Part shown: one piece after another, positions 27,904-39,510 of the stretch | Numbering within the stretch: the first letter of the stretch is position 1 | Layout of the letters: each line of letters starts with the position of its first letter | Assembly (NCBI RefSeq): GCF_016093275.1 | Contig: NZ_JAEDAK010000001.1 | Coordinates: 1 to 64,000, forward strand | Reading direction: 5' to 3' | Length of the DNA: 64,000 nt | Source: Inhella proteolytica | GTDB lineage: Bacteria; Pseudomonadota; Gammaproteobacteria; Burkholderiales; Burkholderiaceae_C | Program-made: the position numbers and the translations under genes | Notes under the pieces: model-generated | What the model was told of the DNA's origin: nothing | Seen by the model: only the letters and a program-made list of their open reading frames with translations | The model's database searches: none

Positions 27904-28557
27904 TCAGTAAGCGAGCGCACGGTAGCTCTGGTAGCTGCGCAGTACGCGGTCGGGTGGGTCCGCATTGCGGAAGGAGACCGGCACGCCGACATAGGGGTAG
28001 ATCGCCTCGCCCTGCACCACCATGAAGTGCAGATGCGGGTAGCCGGCATAGCCGGAGCGCCCGGTCACGCCAAGGACCTGGCCCTGGGCCACCGTTTCAC
28101 CCTCCTGCACCACGATGCCGCCGCGCGGGCTGTGCAGGTACAGGCCCGAGGTGCCGTCCCCATGTTCGATGACAACGTAGTTGCCGGTGCTGCCGCCGCC
28201 TCCGCTGCTGGGCTCGGTGTTGACCACGGTCTTGACGCGGCCGCCGCGCGCGGCGACGAAGGGGCTGCCCTCATCGAAGTCGAAGTCAAAGGCGAACTGG
28301 TCCGGCCGGCCGGCCGAGTGGAAGGAACTGGAGCAGTTGGCCAGGCCGGTGCGCACGGTCTTTCCCGCAGCCCAGGGCAACACGTAGAGCGAGTGCGCGG
28401 GGTCGGGGTACTGGGCCGGGCAGCCGGCGGCGGCCTGATTGCCCGGCTTGGCCTCGCCGGAACCACTGTTCGTGCCACCGCCGCAGCCGCCCAGGAGCAG
28501 CAGTGCCAGCAAGGCACAGCAGGCCCTGCCGGCCTTACTGGATGCGCAGACGGCCAT
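27904..28557 (-). CDS. M23-family peptidase-like lipoprotein
   Basis: A 217-residue protein with a lipoprotein signal (LLALLLLGGC, cysteine near residue 25) and an M23/LytM-like domain: FDFDFDEGSPFVAARGGRV, YVVIEHGDGTSGLYLHSP, VAQGQVLGVTGRSGYAGYPHLHFMV. The second metal motif HLH is present. The first motif has Q-F-A-F-D where active enzymes have HxxxD, so one zinc ligand may be missing or supplied by another residue. It may be a degenerate, regulatory LytM protein or a variant peptidase acting on peptidoglycan. Its start overlaps the end of the upstream small gene by 23 bp. Confidence 0.8.
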   Translation of the reverse strand: MAVCASSKAGRACCALLALLLLGGCGGGTNSGSGEAKPGNQAAAGCPAQYPDPAHSLYVLPWAAGKTVRTGLANCSSSFHSAGRPDQFAFDFDFDEGSPFVAARGGRVKTVVNTEPSSGGGGSTGNYVVIEHGDGTSGLYLHSPRGGIVVQEGETVAQGQVLGVTGRSGYAGYPHLHFMVVQGEAIYPYVGVPVSFRNADPPDRVLRSYQSYRALAY

Positions 28558-28810
28558 CTTCGATCACCAGGGTGACGGAACCTTCGACATCGAGCGCGCC
28601 TACTCCCACCACGACGATGCGGCATTTGCCGCACACGCCGCCTTGGGAGGTGCTGGCACCGATCGAGCTGCGCTGCGTGCTGGCGCCTTCCTCGATCTCG
28701 ATCTCGTAGCGGCGGCTGTCCTTGTTGATGAGGTCCACCGCCAGGGCCTGCGGCAGTGCCAGGGCGCCGGCGCTAAGGGCCAAGGCTTTCAGAAGGGTTT
28801 GAAGCGTCAT
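28535..28810 (-). CDS. Small exported protein of unknown function
   Basis: A 91-residue protein with a signal peptide (about residues 1-24, LLKALALSAGALALPQALA). The mature part is a short beta-rich domain (VDLINKDSRRYEIEIEEG) with a CGKC motif followed by RIVVVGVGALDVEGSVTLVIEDG. The CxxC could bind metal or form a disulfide. It overlaps the M23-like lipoprotein gene by 23 bp, so the two are probably co-expressed. No family is recognised. Confidence 0.7.
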   Translation of the reverse strand: MTLQTLLKALALSAGALALPQALAVDLINKDSRRYEIEIEEGASTQRSSIGASTSQGGVCGKCRIVVVGVGALDVEGSVTLVIEDGRLRIQ

Positions 28811-28950
28811 TGCGGGGTCCGTGGGAGGCTGGGGCTTCGCAGCCTGCCTGCCCGACGCATCCGCACCCAGGGCGCGGTGACCAGCCGGCCCATCCCTGGG
28901 TGCAAGCCCGGCCTGGCGGGGTGAACGCAGGGCTGGCGGGGACGAAGGCC

Positions 28951-29730
28951 TTATCCGAACAGTGCCCGCACCGCGTCCAGATGGCGGTCGCTGACCGGCA
29001 CTTCGGCGCCGGACTTCAGCTGCAGACTGTAGGCCCCGGGCCCGCTCGCCTTCAGCGCCGCCACCGCGTTGCGGCGCACCAGGGCGGTGCGGTGCACGCG
29101 CAGGAACTCGGCCGGCGGCAGGCGCTCTTCCATGCCGGCCAGGGTGGCGCGGTGCAGCACCACGCGCTGCGGCAGCTGCAGGCGCACGTAATTGCCGGCG
29201 CCGCCCACCCATTCGATGTCGGCCACCGAGATGCGCTCGACCACGCCGACGGAGCGCACTGTCAGGCTGCGCAGCGGCGGCACGGGCTGGCCGGCCTCTA
29301 GGGCCTGGCGTTCGGCGAAGTAGGCTCCCATGGCGCTGGCGCAGGCGGCGGTCTGCTTCAGGTTCAGCACCTCTTCGGCGCGCTTGAGCATGCTGGCGAA
29401 GCGTGCGCCATCGAAGGGCTTGAGCAGGTAGTCGAGCGCGTAGACATCGAAGGCGCTGAGCGCGTGCTGGTCGTAGGCGGTGACGAAGACCACCAGCGGC
29501 GGCTGCGGCAGCGCGCACAGCTCGGCCGCCCAGGCCAGGCCGTTCTGGCCCGGCATCTTGATGTCCAGCAGGATCAGATCCACCGCCTGCTGCTGCAGCG
29601 CCACGCGGGCGGCCACGGTGTTGTGGCAGCTGCCCACGCAGGCCCAGCCGGGGTGGGCTTCCAGCGCCAGCTGCAGATTGCTGCGCGCCAGCGCCTCGTC
29701 ATCCACGATCAGCGCGTTCCAGGGCGTCAT
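28951..29730 (-). CDS. LytTR-family response regulator
   Basis: A 259-residue cytoplasmic regulator. The receiver domain (about residues 5-120) has the phosphoacceptor aspartate in LILLDIKMPGQNG. The C-terminal LytTR DNA-binding domain (about 150-255) is marked by IEWVGGAGNYVRLQL, RATLAGMEERLP, FLRVHRTALVRRNAV and VPVSDRHL. The ATG overlaps the stop of the upstream kinase gene (ATGA), so the two form a two-component operon like AlgZ/AlgR or LytS/LytR. Its targets are unknown. A longer frame upstream runs through the kinase gene and was rejected. Confidence 0.92.
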   Translation of the reverse strand: MTPWNALIVDDEALARSNLQLALEAHPGWACVGSCHNTVAARVALQQQAVDLILLDIKMPGQNGLAWAAELCALPQPPLVVFVTAYDQHALSAFDVYALDYLLKPFDGARFASMLKRAEEVLNLKQTAACASAMGAYFAERQALEAGQPVPPLRSLTVRSVGVVERISVADIEWVGGAGNYVRLQLPQRVVLHRATLAGMEERLPPAEFLRVHRTALVRRNAVAALKASGPGAYSLQLKSGAEVPVSDRHLDAVRALFG

Positions 29731-30875
29731 AGAGTGTGCGGCGGCACGCTGAGGGTGAGGCGGAATTCGTCGGCGCTGCGCTCGGTTTGCAGGCCGGCCT
29801 GCGCGCCGTACAGCAGCGTGAGGCGCTCGCGCGTGCTGGCCAGGCCCAGGCCATGGCCGCTGCGGTCGCTGCCCTGCGCGGGCAGGGAATTGCGCAGCTG
29901 CAGCTGCAGGCGCTCCTGCGGCAGCAAGCGCAGCGCGATGTGCAGCTGGCCGCTGCCGCCCTGCGCCTCCAGCCCGTGGTGGATGGCGTTTTCCACCAGC
30001 GGCTGCAGCAGCAGCGGCGGCAGGGCCAGGCTGCTCCAGTCGTGCTCCTCGATCTCCCAGCTCAGCTGCAGCGCGGCGCCAAAGCGCAGGCGCTGCAGTT
30101 CCAGGTAGTCGCGCACGAAGTCGAGTTCGTCGGCCACCGAGACCCAGTCGCTGCGGCTGGCGCGCAGCGCATAGCGCAGCAGATCGGCCAGTCGGGCCAG
30201 CGCGCTCAGCGCCGCCTCGGGCTGCTGGCCGCGCACCAGCGCCGAGACGCTGTTCAGGCAGTTGAAAAGGAAATGCGGTTCCAGCTGGCCCTGCAGCAGG
30301 CTCAGGCGCAGGCCCAGCAGCTCGTGCTCGGTCTGCTGCAGCTGCTGCTCGCGCTGGCGGCTGCGCTGCCAGCCGCTCAGCGCCATTTGCACGGTGTAGG
30401 CGCCGCCCAGCAGCACCGTGTCCATCCACCAGCTGTAGGCGGGCTGGCGGGTCAGCAGCTCCCACAGCGGCCCGGGCGGCTTGCCATGCCACCAGGCCTC
30501 GGCAAGCTCCTGGTAGACCATGTAGGGCGGCATGAAGAGCAGGGCCAACAGCAGGAACACCCCCAGCGCCCGCGGCGGGTGCGCCAGCGCCGGGCCATGG
30601 CGGGCGAACAACCAGTGCAGGAACAGGCTGAGCGCCATCAGCGGCAGGTAGATCGGCAGATTGCGCAGCCACAGGCGCGTGAAGTCGACCGTCTGGCCCT
30701 GGCGCTGCACATCGCTGTAGATGGCCACGCACATGGCGGTCAGGATCAGGGTCCAGATCGCCACGGCGGCCAGCGCCGGCCGCAGCCCCGCAGGCACGCG
30801 CTGACCCAGGGCGATCCAGGGCCCAGGCGCGGGGGGGACTGAGCCGCGCGGCAGCGAAGTGGCGGGAGTGGGCAT
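29727..30875 (-). CDS. LytS/AlgZ-type sensor histidine kinase
   Basis: A 382-residue membrane kinase. Four or so transmembrane helices lie in the first 165 residues (including AAVAIWTLILTAMCVAIYS and ALGVFLLLALLFMPPYMVY). A coiled coil follows, then a His_kinase domain with the phosphorylated histidine in LEPHFLFNCLNSVSAL. The ATPase domain has LLLQPLVENAIHHGL and GHGLGLASTRERL. It lacks a large periplasmic sensor domain, so the signal is probably sensed in or near the membrane. It is cotranscribed with the LytTR regulator through a 4-bp overlap. Confidence 0.92.
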   Translation of the reverse strand: MPTPATSLPRGSVPPAPGPWIALGQRVPAGLRPALAAVAIWTLILTAMCVAIYSDVQRQGQTVDFTRLWLRNLPIYLPLMALSLFLHWLFARHGPALAHPPRALGVFLLLALLFMPPYMVYQELAEAWWHGKPPGPLWELLTRQPAYSWWMDTVLLGGAYTVQMALSGWQRSRQREQQLQQTEHELLGLRLSLLQGQLEPHFLFNCLNSVSALVRGQQPEAALSALARLADLLRYALRASRSDWVSVADELDFVRDYLELQRLRFGAALQLSWEIEEHDWSSLALPPLLLQPLVENAIHHGLEAQGGSGQLHIALRLLPQERLQLQLRNSLPAQGSDRSGHGLGLASTRERLTLLYGAQAGLQTERSADEFRLTLSVPPHTL

Positions 30876-31033
30876 GGCGGGCCGAGCGCGGGCCGAAGGG
30901 CAGGGGTGGGAAATTATGGGAGCCGCCCCGGCGCCTTTGGTGGCACGGACTGCCCGGTTCGTCCCAAGCCTGGGCCGGTGCCGGGCCACGGCCCCTATCG
31001 TGTGGCCTTGTTCAGCCCCAGCCCGAGGCCCCG

Positions 31034-32515
31034 ATGCGTTGGAAGCACCCCTTGCGGCGCCTGGTCGCGACCCTGCTTTGCCTGGGGCCGCTGCTCGCCA
31101 GCGAGCCGCTGCGCGCCGAGCCGCCGCCCTGGCGCCCGCTGATCGAACGCGACGCGCTGGAGGCCCTGCGCACCCAAGTGGGCGAGCCGCCGGACCCGGT
31201 CTGGCTACAGGGCGCGGACGGTGCCAGCCCCTTGATCCTGGCCGTGCAGGCGGGCGCGGCGCGCACCACGCAATGGCTGCTGCAGCAGGGCGCCGCGGTG
31301 GACGCGCGCACGGCGCGCGGCAGCAGCGCCCTGGCGCTGGCCAGCGCGCGTGGCGACGTGGCCATGGTGCGCACCCTGGCCCTGGCCGGCGCGCAGCTGG
31401 GGCTGAAGTCGCCCAACGGCTATCAGCCGCTCGACTGGGCGCTGGAACGCGGCCAGCTGGCGACCGTGCAGGCCCTGCTGGAGATCTGGGAGCAGCGCGC
31501 CGGGGCCGAAGCCGGCTCGCTGCCCCTGCTGCGCGCGGTGGCCGCGCAGGACCTGGGCCGGCTGGACGCCCTGCTGCGCGCCGGGCATGACCCCAACCAA
31601 CCCAACCCGAGCGGCTTCGCCCCGCTCGCCCTGGCGGCGCGCATCGGCCCGCTGCCACTGCTGCAGAGCCTGCTGCGGCATGGCGCCGACCCGCGCGTCG
31701 GCGGCCAGCCCGGCCATGACGTGGCGGGGGCGCTGAACCAGGCCGCGCGCGGCCTGCAGGTGGAGCTGGCGCGGGCGCTGATCGAGGCGGGCGCCGAGGT
31801 CCGCCGCGGCAATGCCAAGGGCTTCACGCCCCTGCACCTGGCCGCCTTCGTGGACCACGAGCAGGGCGCGCTGACAAGTCTGCTGCTGGCCCAAGGCGCC
31901 GCGCCGCGCCAGCCGGCCGAAGACGGCTACGACGCCCTCGATGTGGCGCTGGAGCAGCGCAACCGCCTCTTCATGCGCCTGGCCTTGCGCCGAATGGTGA
32001 CTGAGGCCGGCGCGGCCGGGGCCACCCCCACGCTGCGCCTCAGCCTGGCCGTGCTGGAAGGCGACGTCTCCGAACTGCGCCGCCTGTTGGCCGCCGGTGC
32101 GCAGCCCGACGGCCCCAACCCGGCCGGCCACGGCCCGCTGGCCTTGGCCGCCGCTTGGGGCGAGCTGGAGCTGGCCCAGGCCCTTCTGGCCGCCGGCGCC
32201 CGGGTGGATGCCGCAGGCGACAACCGCTACCGCAGCACGCCGCTGATGGAGGCCACGCGCGACGGCCGCACCGCCATGGCCGGCCTGCTGCTGGCCCATG
32301 GCGCTCCCATCAACCAGCTGGACCGCAACCAGGACCATGCGCTGAACTGGGCCACCTTCTTTGGCCACACCGAGCTGGTGGCGCTGCTGCTGGCCCATGG
32401 GGCGGACCCGGCCCAGGCCGGCCGCGACAGCGGCGACAACGCCCTGGCCATCGCGCAGCGCCGCCAGTTCCCGGCCGTGCAGGCCGTGCTGCAGGCGGCG
32501 CTCAAGGCGCCGTAG
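31034..32515 (+). CDS. Exported ankyrin-repeat protein
   Basis: A 493-residue protein with a signal peptide (about 1-30, LVATLLCLGPLLASEPLRA) followed by roughly twelve ankyrin repeats. Examples are GASPLILAVQAGAARTTQWL, GSSALALASARGDVAMVRTL, GFTPLHLAAFVDHEQGALTS and STPLMEATRDGRTAMAGLLL. Ankyrin repeats bind proteins, and the partner is unknown. Export suggests a periplasmic or outer-membrane-associated partner. The gene is divergent from the LytS-type kinase gene and is followed 39 bp later by an ABC exporter gene in the same direction. Confidence 0.87.
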   Translation: MRWKHPLRRLVATLLCLGPLLASEPLRAEPPPWRPLIERDALEALRTQVGEPPDPVWLQGADGASPLILAVQAGAARTTQWLLQQGAAVDARTARGSSALALASARGDVAMVRTLALAGAQLGLKSPNGYQPLDWALERGQLATVQALLEIWEQRAGAEAGSLPLLRAVAAQDLGRLDALLRAGHDPNQPNPSGFAPLALAARIGPLPLLQSLLRHGADPRVGGQPGHDVAGALNQAARGLQVELARALIEAGAEVRRGNAKGFTPLHLAAFVDHEQGALTSLLLAQGAAPRQPAEDGYDALDVALEQRNRLFMRLALRRMVTEAGAAGATPTLRLSLAVLEGDVSELRRLLAAGAQPDGPNPAGHGPLALAAAWGELELAQALLAAGARVDAAGDNRYRSTPLMEATRDGRTAMAGLLLAHGAPINQLDRNQDHALNWATFFGHTELVALLLAHGADPAQAGRDSGDNALAIAQRRQFPAVQAVLQAALKAP

Positions 32516-32554
32516 CCGGCGCATCACCACCCAACTGGGCCGACACTCGCGGCC

Positions 32555-34408
<1,854 letters not shown>

Positions 34409-34419
34409 GCGTCCGCACA

Positions 34420-35184
34420 ATGGCGGCCATGAACAGCCGCCATTGCCTGAACTGCCAGGCCCCCTTGCCCAGCCCCTTTTGCGGGCAATGCGGGCAGTCC
34501 GCCAAAGTGCATCGCTTCACCCTGGCCGGCCTGCTGCACGATGTGCCGCATGCCGTCTTCCATGTGGAGCGCGGCATCCTGGCCACGCTGGCCGGCCTGT
34601 TGCGCCGCCCGGGCGTCACCATCAACGCCTACCTGGACGGCCAGCGGGTGCGCTTCTTCAACCCGTTGAGCCTGCTGGTGCTGATGGCTGGTGCCTATGC
34701 GGCGCTTTACAACCAGCCCTTCCTGCTCAGCATCCTGGAGCCTCTGTTTGACGACTCTCGCGCCCGCGGACACATCACCGGCATGCTGGGGTGGACGACG
34801 CGCTGGTATTCGGTCCTGCTGCTGCTCAGCGTGCCCTTGATGGGGGGCTTGAACTGGCTGTTCTATCGGCAGCAGGGCCGCAATGTGGCGGAGCACATGG
34901 TGATCATGGCGTTCACGAATGCGGTGAGCACCTTGCTGATGATCCTGCCGCTCTATCCCCTGCTGTTGGCGCTGCACTGGAGCGGCTGGGCCGGGGCGCA
35001 GCGCTGGATGGGGATGGCCTGGCTGGCCGTGGCCTTCATCACCCTGGCCTACCAGGGCTGGGCCGTGGCCCAGGTCTTTGCTCAGCAGAAGGGCACTGGC
35101 CTGCGCGGCGGGGGCTCGATGCTGTTGATGTGCCTGCTCGCCGGCGGCGTGGGCGTGCTGGGGGGCGTGCTGGCGATGCGCTGA
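34420..35184 (+). CDS. DUF3667-family membrane protein
   Basis: A 254-residue protein. The N-terminus is a four-cysteine zinc ribbon (HCLNCQAPLPSPFCGQCGQS). A conserved segment, TLAGLLRRPGVTINAYLDGQRVRFFNPLSLLVL, is followed by about four to five transmembrane helices. This is the DUF3667 pattern, whose function is unknown. Either ATG 34420 or ATG 34429 could be the start; both lie after the ABC exporter stop at 34408. A longer frame starting inside the ABC gene was rejected. Its coupling to the exporter gene suggests a membrane-linked accessory role. Confidence 0.8.
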   Translation: MAAMNSRHCLNCQAPLPSPFCGQCGQSAKVHRFTLAGLLHDVPHAVFHVERGILATLAGLLRRPGVTINAYLDGQRVRFFNPLSLLVLMAGAYAALYNQPFLLSILEPLFDDSRARGHITGMLGWTTRWYSVLLLLSVPLMGGLNWLFYRQQGRNVAEHMVIMAFTNAVSTLLMILPLYPLLLALHWSGWAGAQRWMGMAWLAVAFITLAYQGWAVAQVFAQQKGTGLRGGGSMLLMCLLAGGVGVLGGVLAMR

Positions 35185-35208
35185 TCCGCGGTCCGCCCGG
35201 CAGCAGGA

Positions 35209-37107
35209 TCACGCTGCCAGGCGTCGGTACAACGAGCTACGGCTGATACCCAGGCGCCTGGCGGCTTCGGTTCGGTTCCCGCCGCAGTCCTCCAAGGCTT
35301 GCCGGAGCGCTTGGTCGCTGACAGCGCGCAAGCTCAGCGCCGCAGTCATCGCTTGCGCGACGGGCTGGATGGAGGATGTGAACTCGGCCCCCAGATGCGC
35401 CCAGCCGATCTCCCGCTCGCCCGGCTCCAGCAGCGCCCAGGCGCCGCGCAGCACATGGTGCAGCTCGCGCAGATTGCCGGGCCAGGGGCGGCGGCGCAGG
35501 GCGTCGGCCACCTCGGGGGCCAACTGCGGGGCGTCTGCACCGGCCAGCTCGCGCAGCATGCGTGCGGCCAGGGCGTCGAAATCGCTGCGCTGGCGCAGCG
35601 GCGGCAGGGCCAGGGTCTGGCCGGCGATGCGGTAGTACAGATCGGCGCGGAAGCGCCCGGCCTGCACCTCGTCGGGCAGCTGGCGGTGGCTGGCGCACAG
35701 CAGCTGGAAGTCCACCGCCTGCGCGCTGCCGCCGCCCAGGGGCTGCACGCGCTGGTCCTGCAGCACGCGCAGCAGGCGGGCCTGCAGGGCCAGGGGCATG
35801 TCGCCCACTTCGTCCAGGAACAGGGTGCCGCCCTGGGCCTCGCGGATGCGCCCGGGCGCGCCGCGCGGCGCCGCGCCGGTGAAGGCGCCGGCCTGGTAGC
35901 CGAACAGCTCGGCCTCGATCAGGCCCTCGGGCAGCGCCGCGCAGTTCAGCGCCACGAAGGGCTTGTGGCGGCGCGCGCTGCTGGCGTGCAGGGCCTGGGC
36001 CAGCCATTCCTTGCCGGTGCCGGTTTCACCCTGCAGCAGCAGGGGGATGCCGCGGTCCAGCAGGCGGCGCGCGCGCTGGATCAGGGCGTGCATCGTGGGG
36101 TCGCCGCTGTCCAGTGCGGCCAGCGCATCTTGCGGGGTGGCGGGGGCCGCCGGGGGCAGGGCAGGGCTGGCGCGCGCGGCCAGGCGCGGCGCGCGCTGCA
36201 CCTGCAGCCACAGCCAGCGGCCCTGGTGGTGGCGCAGCCGGCGCGGGCGGCCGTCGCGGGCCATCTCGGCCAGGGTGTCGGGGCCCAGCTCCAGCAGCTC
36301 GGCCAGGGGCAGTGGCGCCGGGGCGGCCAGGCCGAGGGCGGCGCAGGCGCTGCGGTCGGCGGCGGCCAGCAGGCCGTCCTCGTCCAGCGCCAGCCGGCCT
36401 TCGGCGACCGAGCCCAGGCCTTCCGCTTGTTCGTGCAGGGCCAGCAGCCAGGGCGCGCTGCAGCGGGTGGCGAACAGGCGCTGCTCGACCATGCGCGCGG
36501 CGGCGCGTGCCAGGCCCAGGGTGTGCGGGTGCCAGCGGCGGCGCTCGCCAGAGATGTCCAGCACGCCCAGCAGGCGGCCGTCGGGGGCGTGGATGGGCGC
36601 GGCGGCGCAGCTCAGGAAGCCGTTGCGCGGCAGGTAGTGTTCGCCGCCGCGCACCAGCACGGCCTGGCCCTCGGCCAGCGCGGTGCCGATGGCATTGGTG
36701 CCGCGCCATTGCTCGTGCCAGCTCGCCCCCGGGCGCAGGGCCACGCGGGCGGCGCGGTCGGCAAAGCCGTCGTCGCCCAGGGCTTCGAGCAGGGTGCCCT
36801 GGGCATCGGCCAGGATCACCAGGCTGCTGCTGCCCTGCACCTGCTGTTGCACGAACTCCAGCACCGGCCGGGCCTGGGCCAGCAGGTCGCCACTGGCCGC
36901 GCGGGCGCGTGCCAGCTGCGCGGCGCTGGCATGCGGGGCGGCGGCGGGCGCGGCGCCCAGGGGCTCCAGGCCGAAGGCGCGGCTGCGCCGCCAGCTCTGT
37001 GCCAGCAGGGGGTGCAGCAGGCCCTCGCCCAGCTGGCCGTCCTGTTCCAGCTGGCGGCGGGCCAGCGCCAGGTGCTGGGCCGGTGGTCCGGCGTCGAGAG
37101 CAGCCAT
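35209..37107 (-). CDS. AcoR-like sigma-54-dependent Fis-family activator
   Basis: A 632-residue one-component activator. An N-terminal GAF-like sensory region (about 60-220) is followed by a PAS-like linker (about 225-300). The AAA+ domain (about 330-560) has Walker A GETGTGKEWLAQAL, intact GAFTGA, and FLDEVGDMPLALQARLLRVLQ. A Fis-type helix-turn-helix ends the protein (NRTEAARRLGISRSSLYRRL). It matches the AcoR/alcohol-aldehyde catabolism activator type. It is divergent from an aldehyde dehydrogenase gene whose promoter region holds a sigma-54 element and a palindrome. Its effector is probably an alcohol, aldehyde or acetoin-like small molecule. Confidence 0.92.
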   Translation of the reverse strand: MAALDAGPPAQHLALARRQLEQDGQLGEGLLHPLLAQSWRRSRAFGLEPLGAAPAAAPHASAAQLARARAASGDLLAQARPVLEFVQQQVQGSSSLVILADAQGTLLEALGDDGFADRAARVALRPGASWHEQWRGTNAIGTALAEGQAVLVRGGEHYLPRNGFLSCAAAPIHAPDGRLLGVLDISGERRRWHPHTLGLARAAARMVEQRLFATRCSAPWLLALHEQAEGLGSVAEGRLALDEDGLLAAADRSACAALGLAAPAPLPLAELLELGPDTLAEMARDGRPRRLRHHQGRWLWLQVQRAPRLAARASPALPPAAPATPQDALAALDSGDPTMHALIQRARRLLDRGIPLLLQGETGTGKEWLAQALHASSARRHKPFVALNCAALPEGLIEAELFGYQAGAFTGAAPRGAPGRIREAQGGTLFLDEVGDMPLALQARLLRVLQDQRVQPLGGGSAQAVDFQLLCASHRQLPDEVQAGRFRADLYYRIAGQTLALPPLRQRSDFDALAARMLRELAGADAPQLAPEVADALRRRPWPGNLRELHHVLRGAWALLEPGEREIGWAHLGAEFTSSIQPVAQAMTAALSLRAVSDQALRQALEDCGGNRTEAARRLGISRSSLYRRLAA

Positions 37108-37188
37108 GGGGTCTCCGATCGTGGCGGCGCGAGCCTAGGCTGAGCCCGGCGCGCCGCCCAGGGTTTGAGCCGCGGTGCGGGGTGGGCT

Positions 37189-37203
37189 GTCCCAGATTGG
37201 GAC
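37189..37203. promoter_or_regulatory. Palindromic enhancer site for the AcoR-like activator
   Basis: GTCCCA-GAT-TGGGAC has perfect 6-bp arms. It lies about 105 bp upstream of the sigma-54 element, the usual distance for an enhancer bound by a Fis-type activator. It is the best candidate binding site for the divergently encoded regulator. Confidence 0.6.
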
Positions 37204-37308
37204 GCTGTGCCAGCGCCTGCGACAGCTGCGGGCATTGCAGCCCCGCCGCCTGACGCGGGGCTTGCGCATTCCGGGCCGGTTTCCGGCCTTTTGCGCCGAA
37301 GGCAGCGC

Positions 37309-37324
37309 TGGCACGCGCCGTGCA
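37309..37324 (+). promoter_or_regulatory. Sigma-54 promoter of the aldehyde dehydrogenase gene
   Basis: TGGCACGCGCCGTGCA has GG and GC separated by 10 bp and a perfect TGGCAC -24 box; the -12 box is GTGCA. It ends 80 bp before the aldehyde dehydrogenase ATG and faces the gene, downstream of the palindromic enhancer. Confidence 0.75.
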
Positions 37325-37404
37325 AAGGCAGCCCCAACCGGGCGGGCAGATCGCGGCCGCCGTCCGGACCCCTTCACCCGATTCGCCGCCTCAGGAGACC
37401 CGCC

Positions 37405-38925
<1,521 letters not shown>

Positions 38926-38997
38926 GCGGGCGCTCTTGACTTGAAGTGGGCTTGAACTTGCAGGCTGGCGGCCTCTTCACTCCTTGCTGGGATTTCC

Positions 38998-39381
38998 ATG
39001 AGCCGCCCGCCTGCGCTTCAAGCCATCGACCACGTCCATGTTCATGTACGCGACCGCACCGCCGCCGAGGCTTGGTACGCCCAGGCCCTGGGCCTGCGCC
39101 GCCTGCCCGAGCTGGCCCATTGGGCGGCCGACGGCGGGCCGCTGACCCTGAGCGACCCGGCTGGCGTGCTGCACCTGGCGCTGTTCGAGCGCCCGGTGCA
39201 GCCGCACCCCGCCACGCTGGCGCTGCGCGTGGATGCGGCCGGCTTCGCGGCCTGGCGCGCCCACTTGGCCGAGGTGCTGGGCCAGCAGCTGAAGGTGGTG
39301 GACCACCGCGAGTCGATCTCCGTCTACTTCGCCGATCCGGACGGCAACCCGTTCGAGATCACGACGTATGAAGTGGCGTGA
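38998..39381 (+). CDS. VOC (glyoxalase/bleomycin-resistance) family protein
   Basis: A 127-residue VOC protein. AIDHVHVHVRDRTAAEAWYAQALGL begins the first module, and SVYFADPDGNPFEITTYEV closes the second with the metal-site glutamate. The substrate is unknown. It is 72 bp after the aldehyde dehydrogenase gene and in the same direction, so it may be cotranscribed. It is only distantly similar to the VOC protein at 18206. Confidence 0.85.
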   Translation: MSRPPALQAIDHVHVHVRDRTAAEAWYAQALGLRRLPELAHWAADGGPLTLSDPAGVLHLALFERPVQPHPATLALRVDAAGFAAWRAHLAEVLGQQLKVVDHRESISVYFADPDGNPFEITTYEVA

Positions 39382-39510
39382 GAAGTGGGTTGGCCAGCCT
39401 GCAGCGCACCGAGGCGCCGGCGCGCTCCATCGTGGGCAACCCCCGCGGCAGCCGGGGCCGGCCCAAGCCCGGCGCCCCGACCCCCGGCGGACAAAAGCCC
39501 GTGCAGGCGC

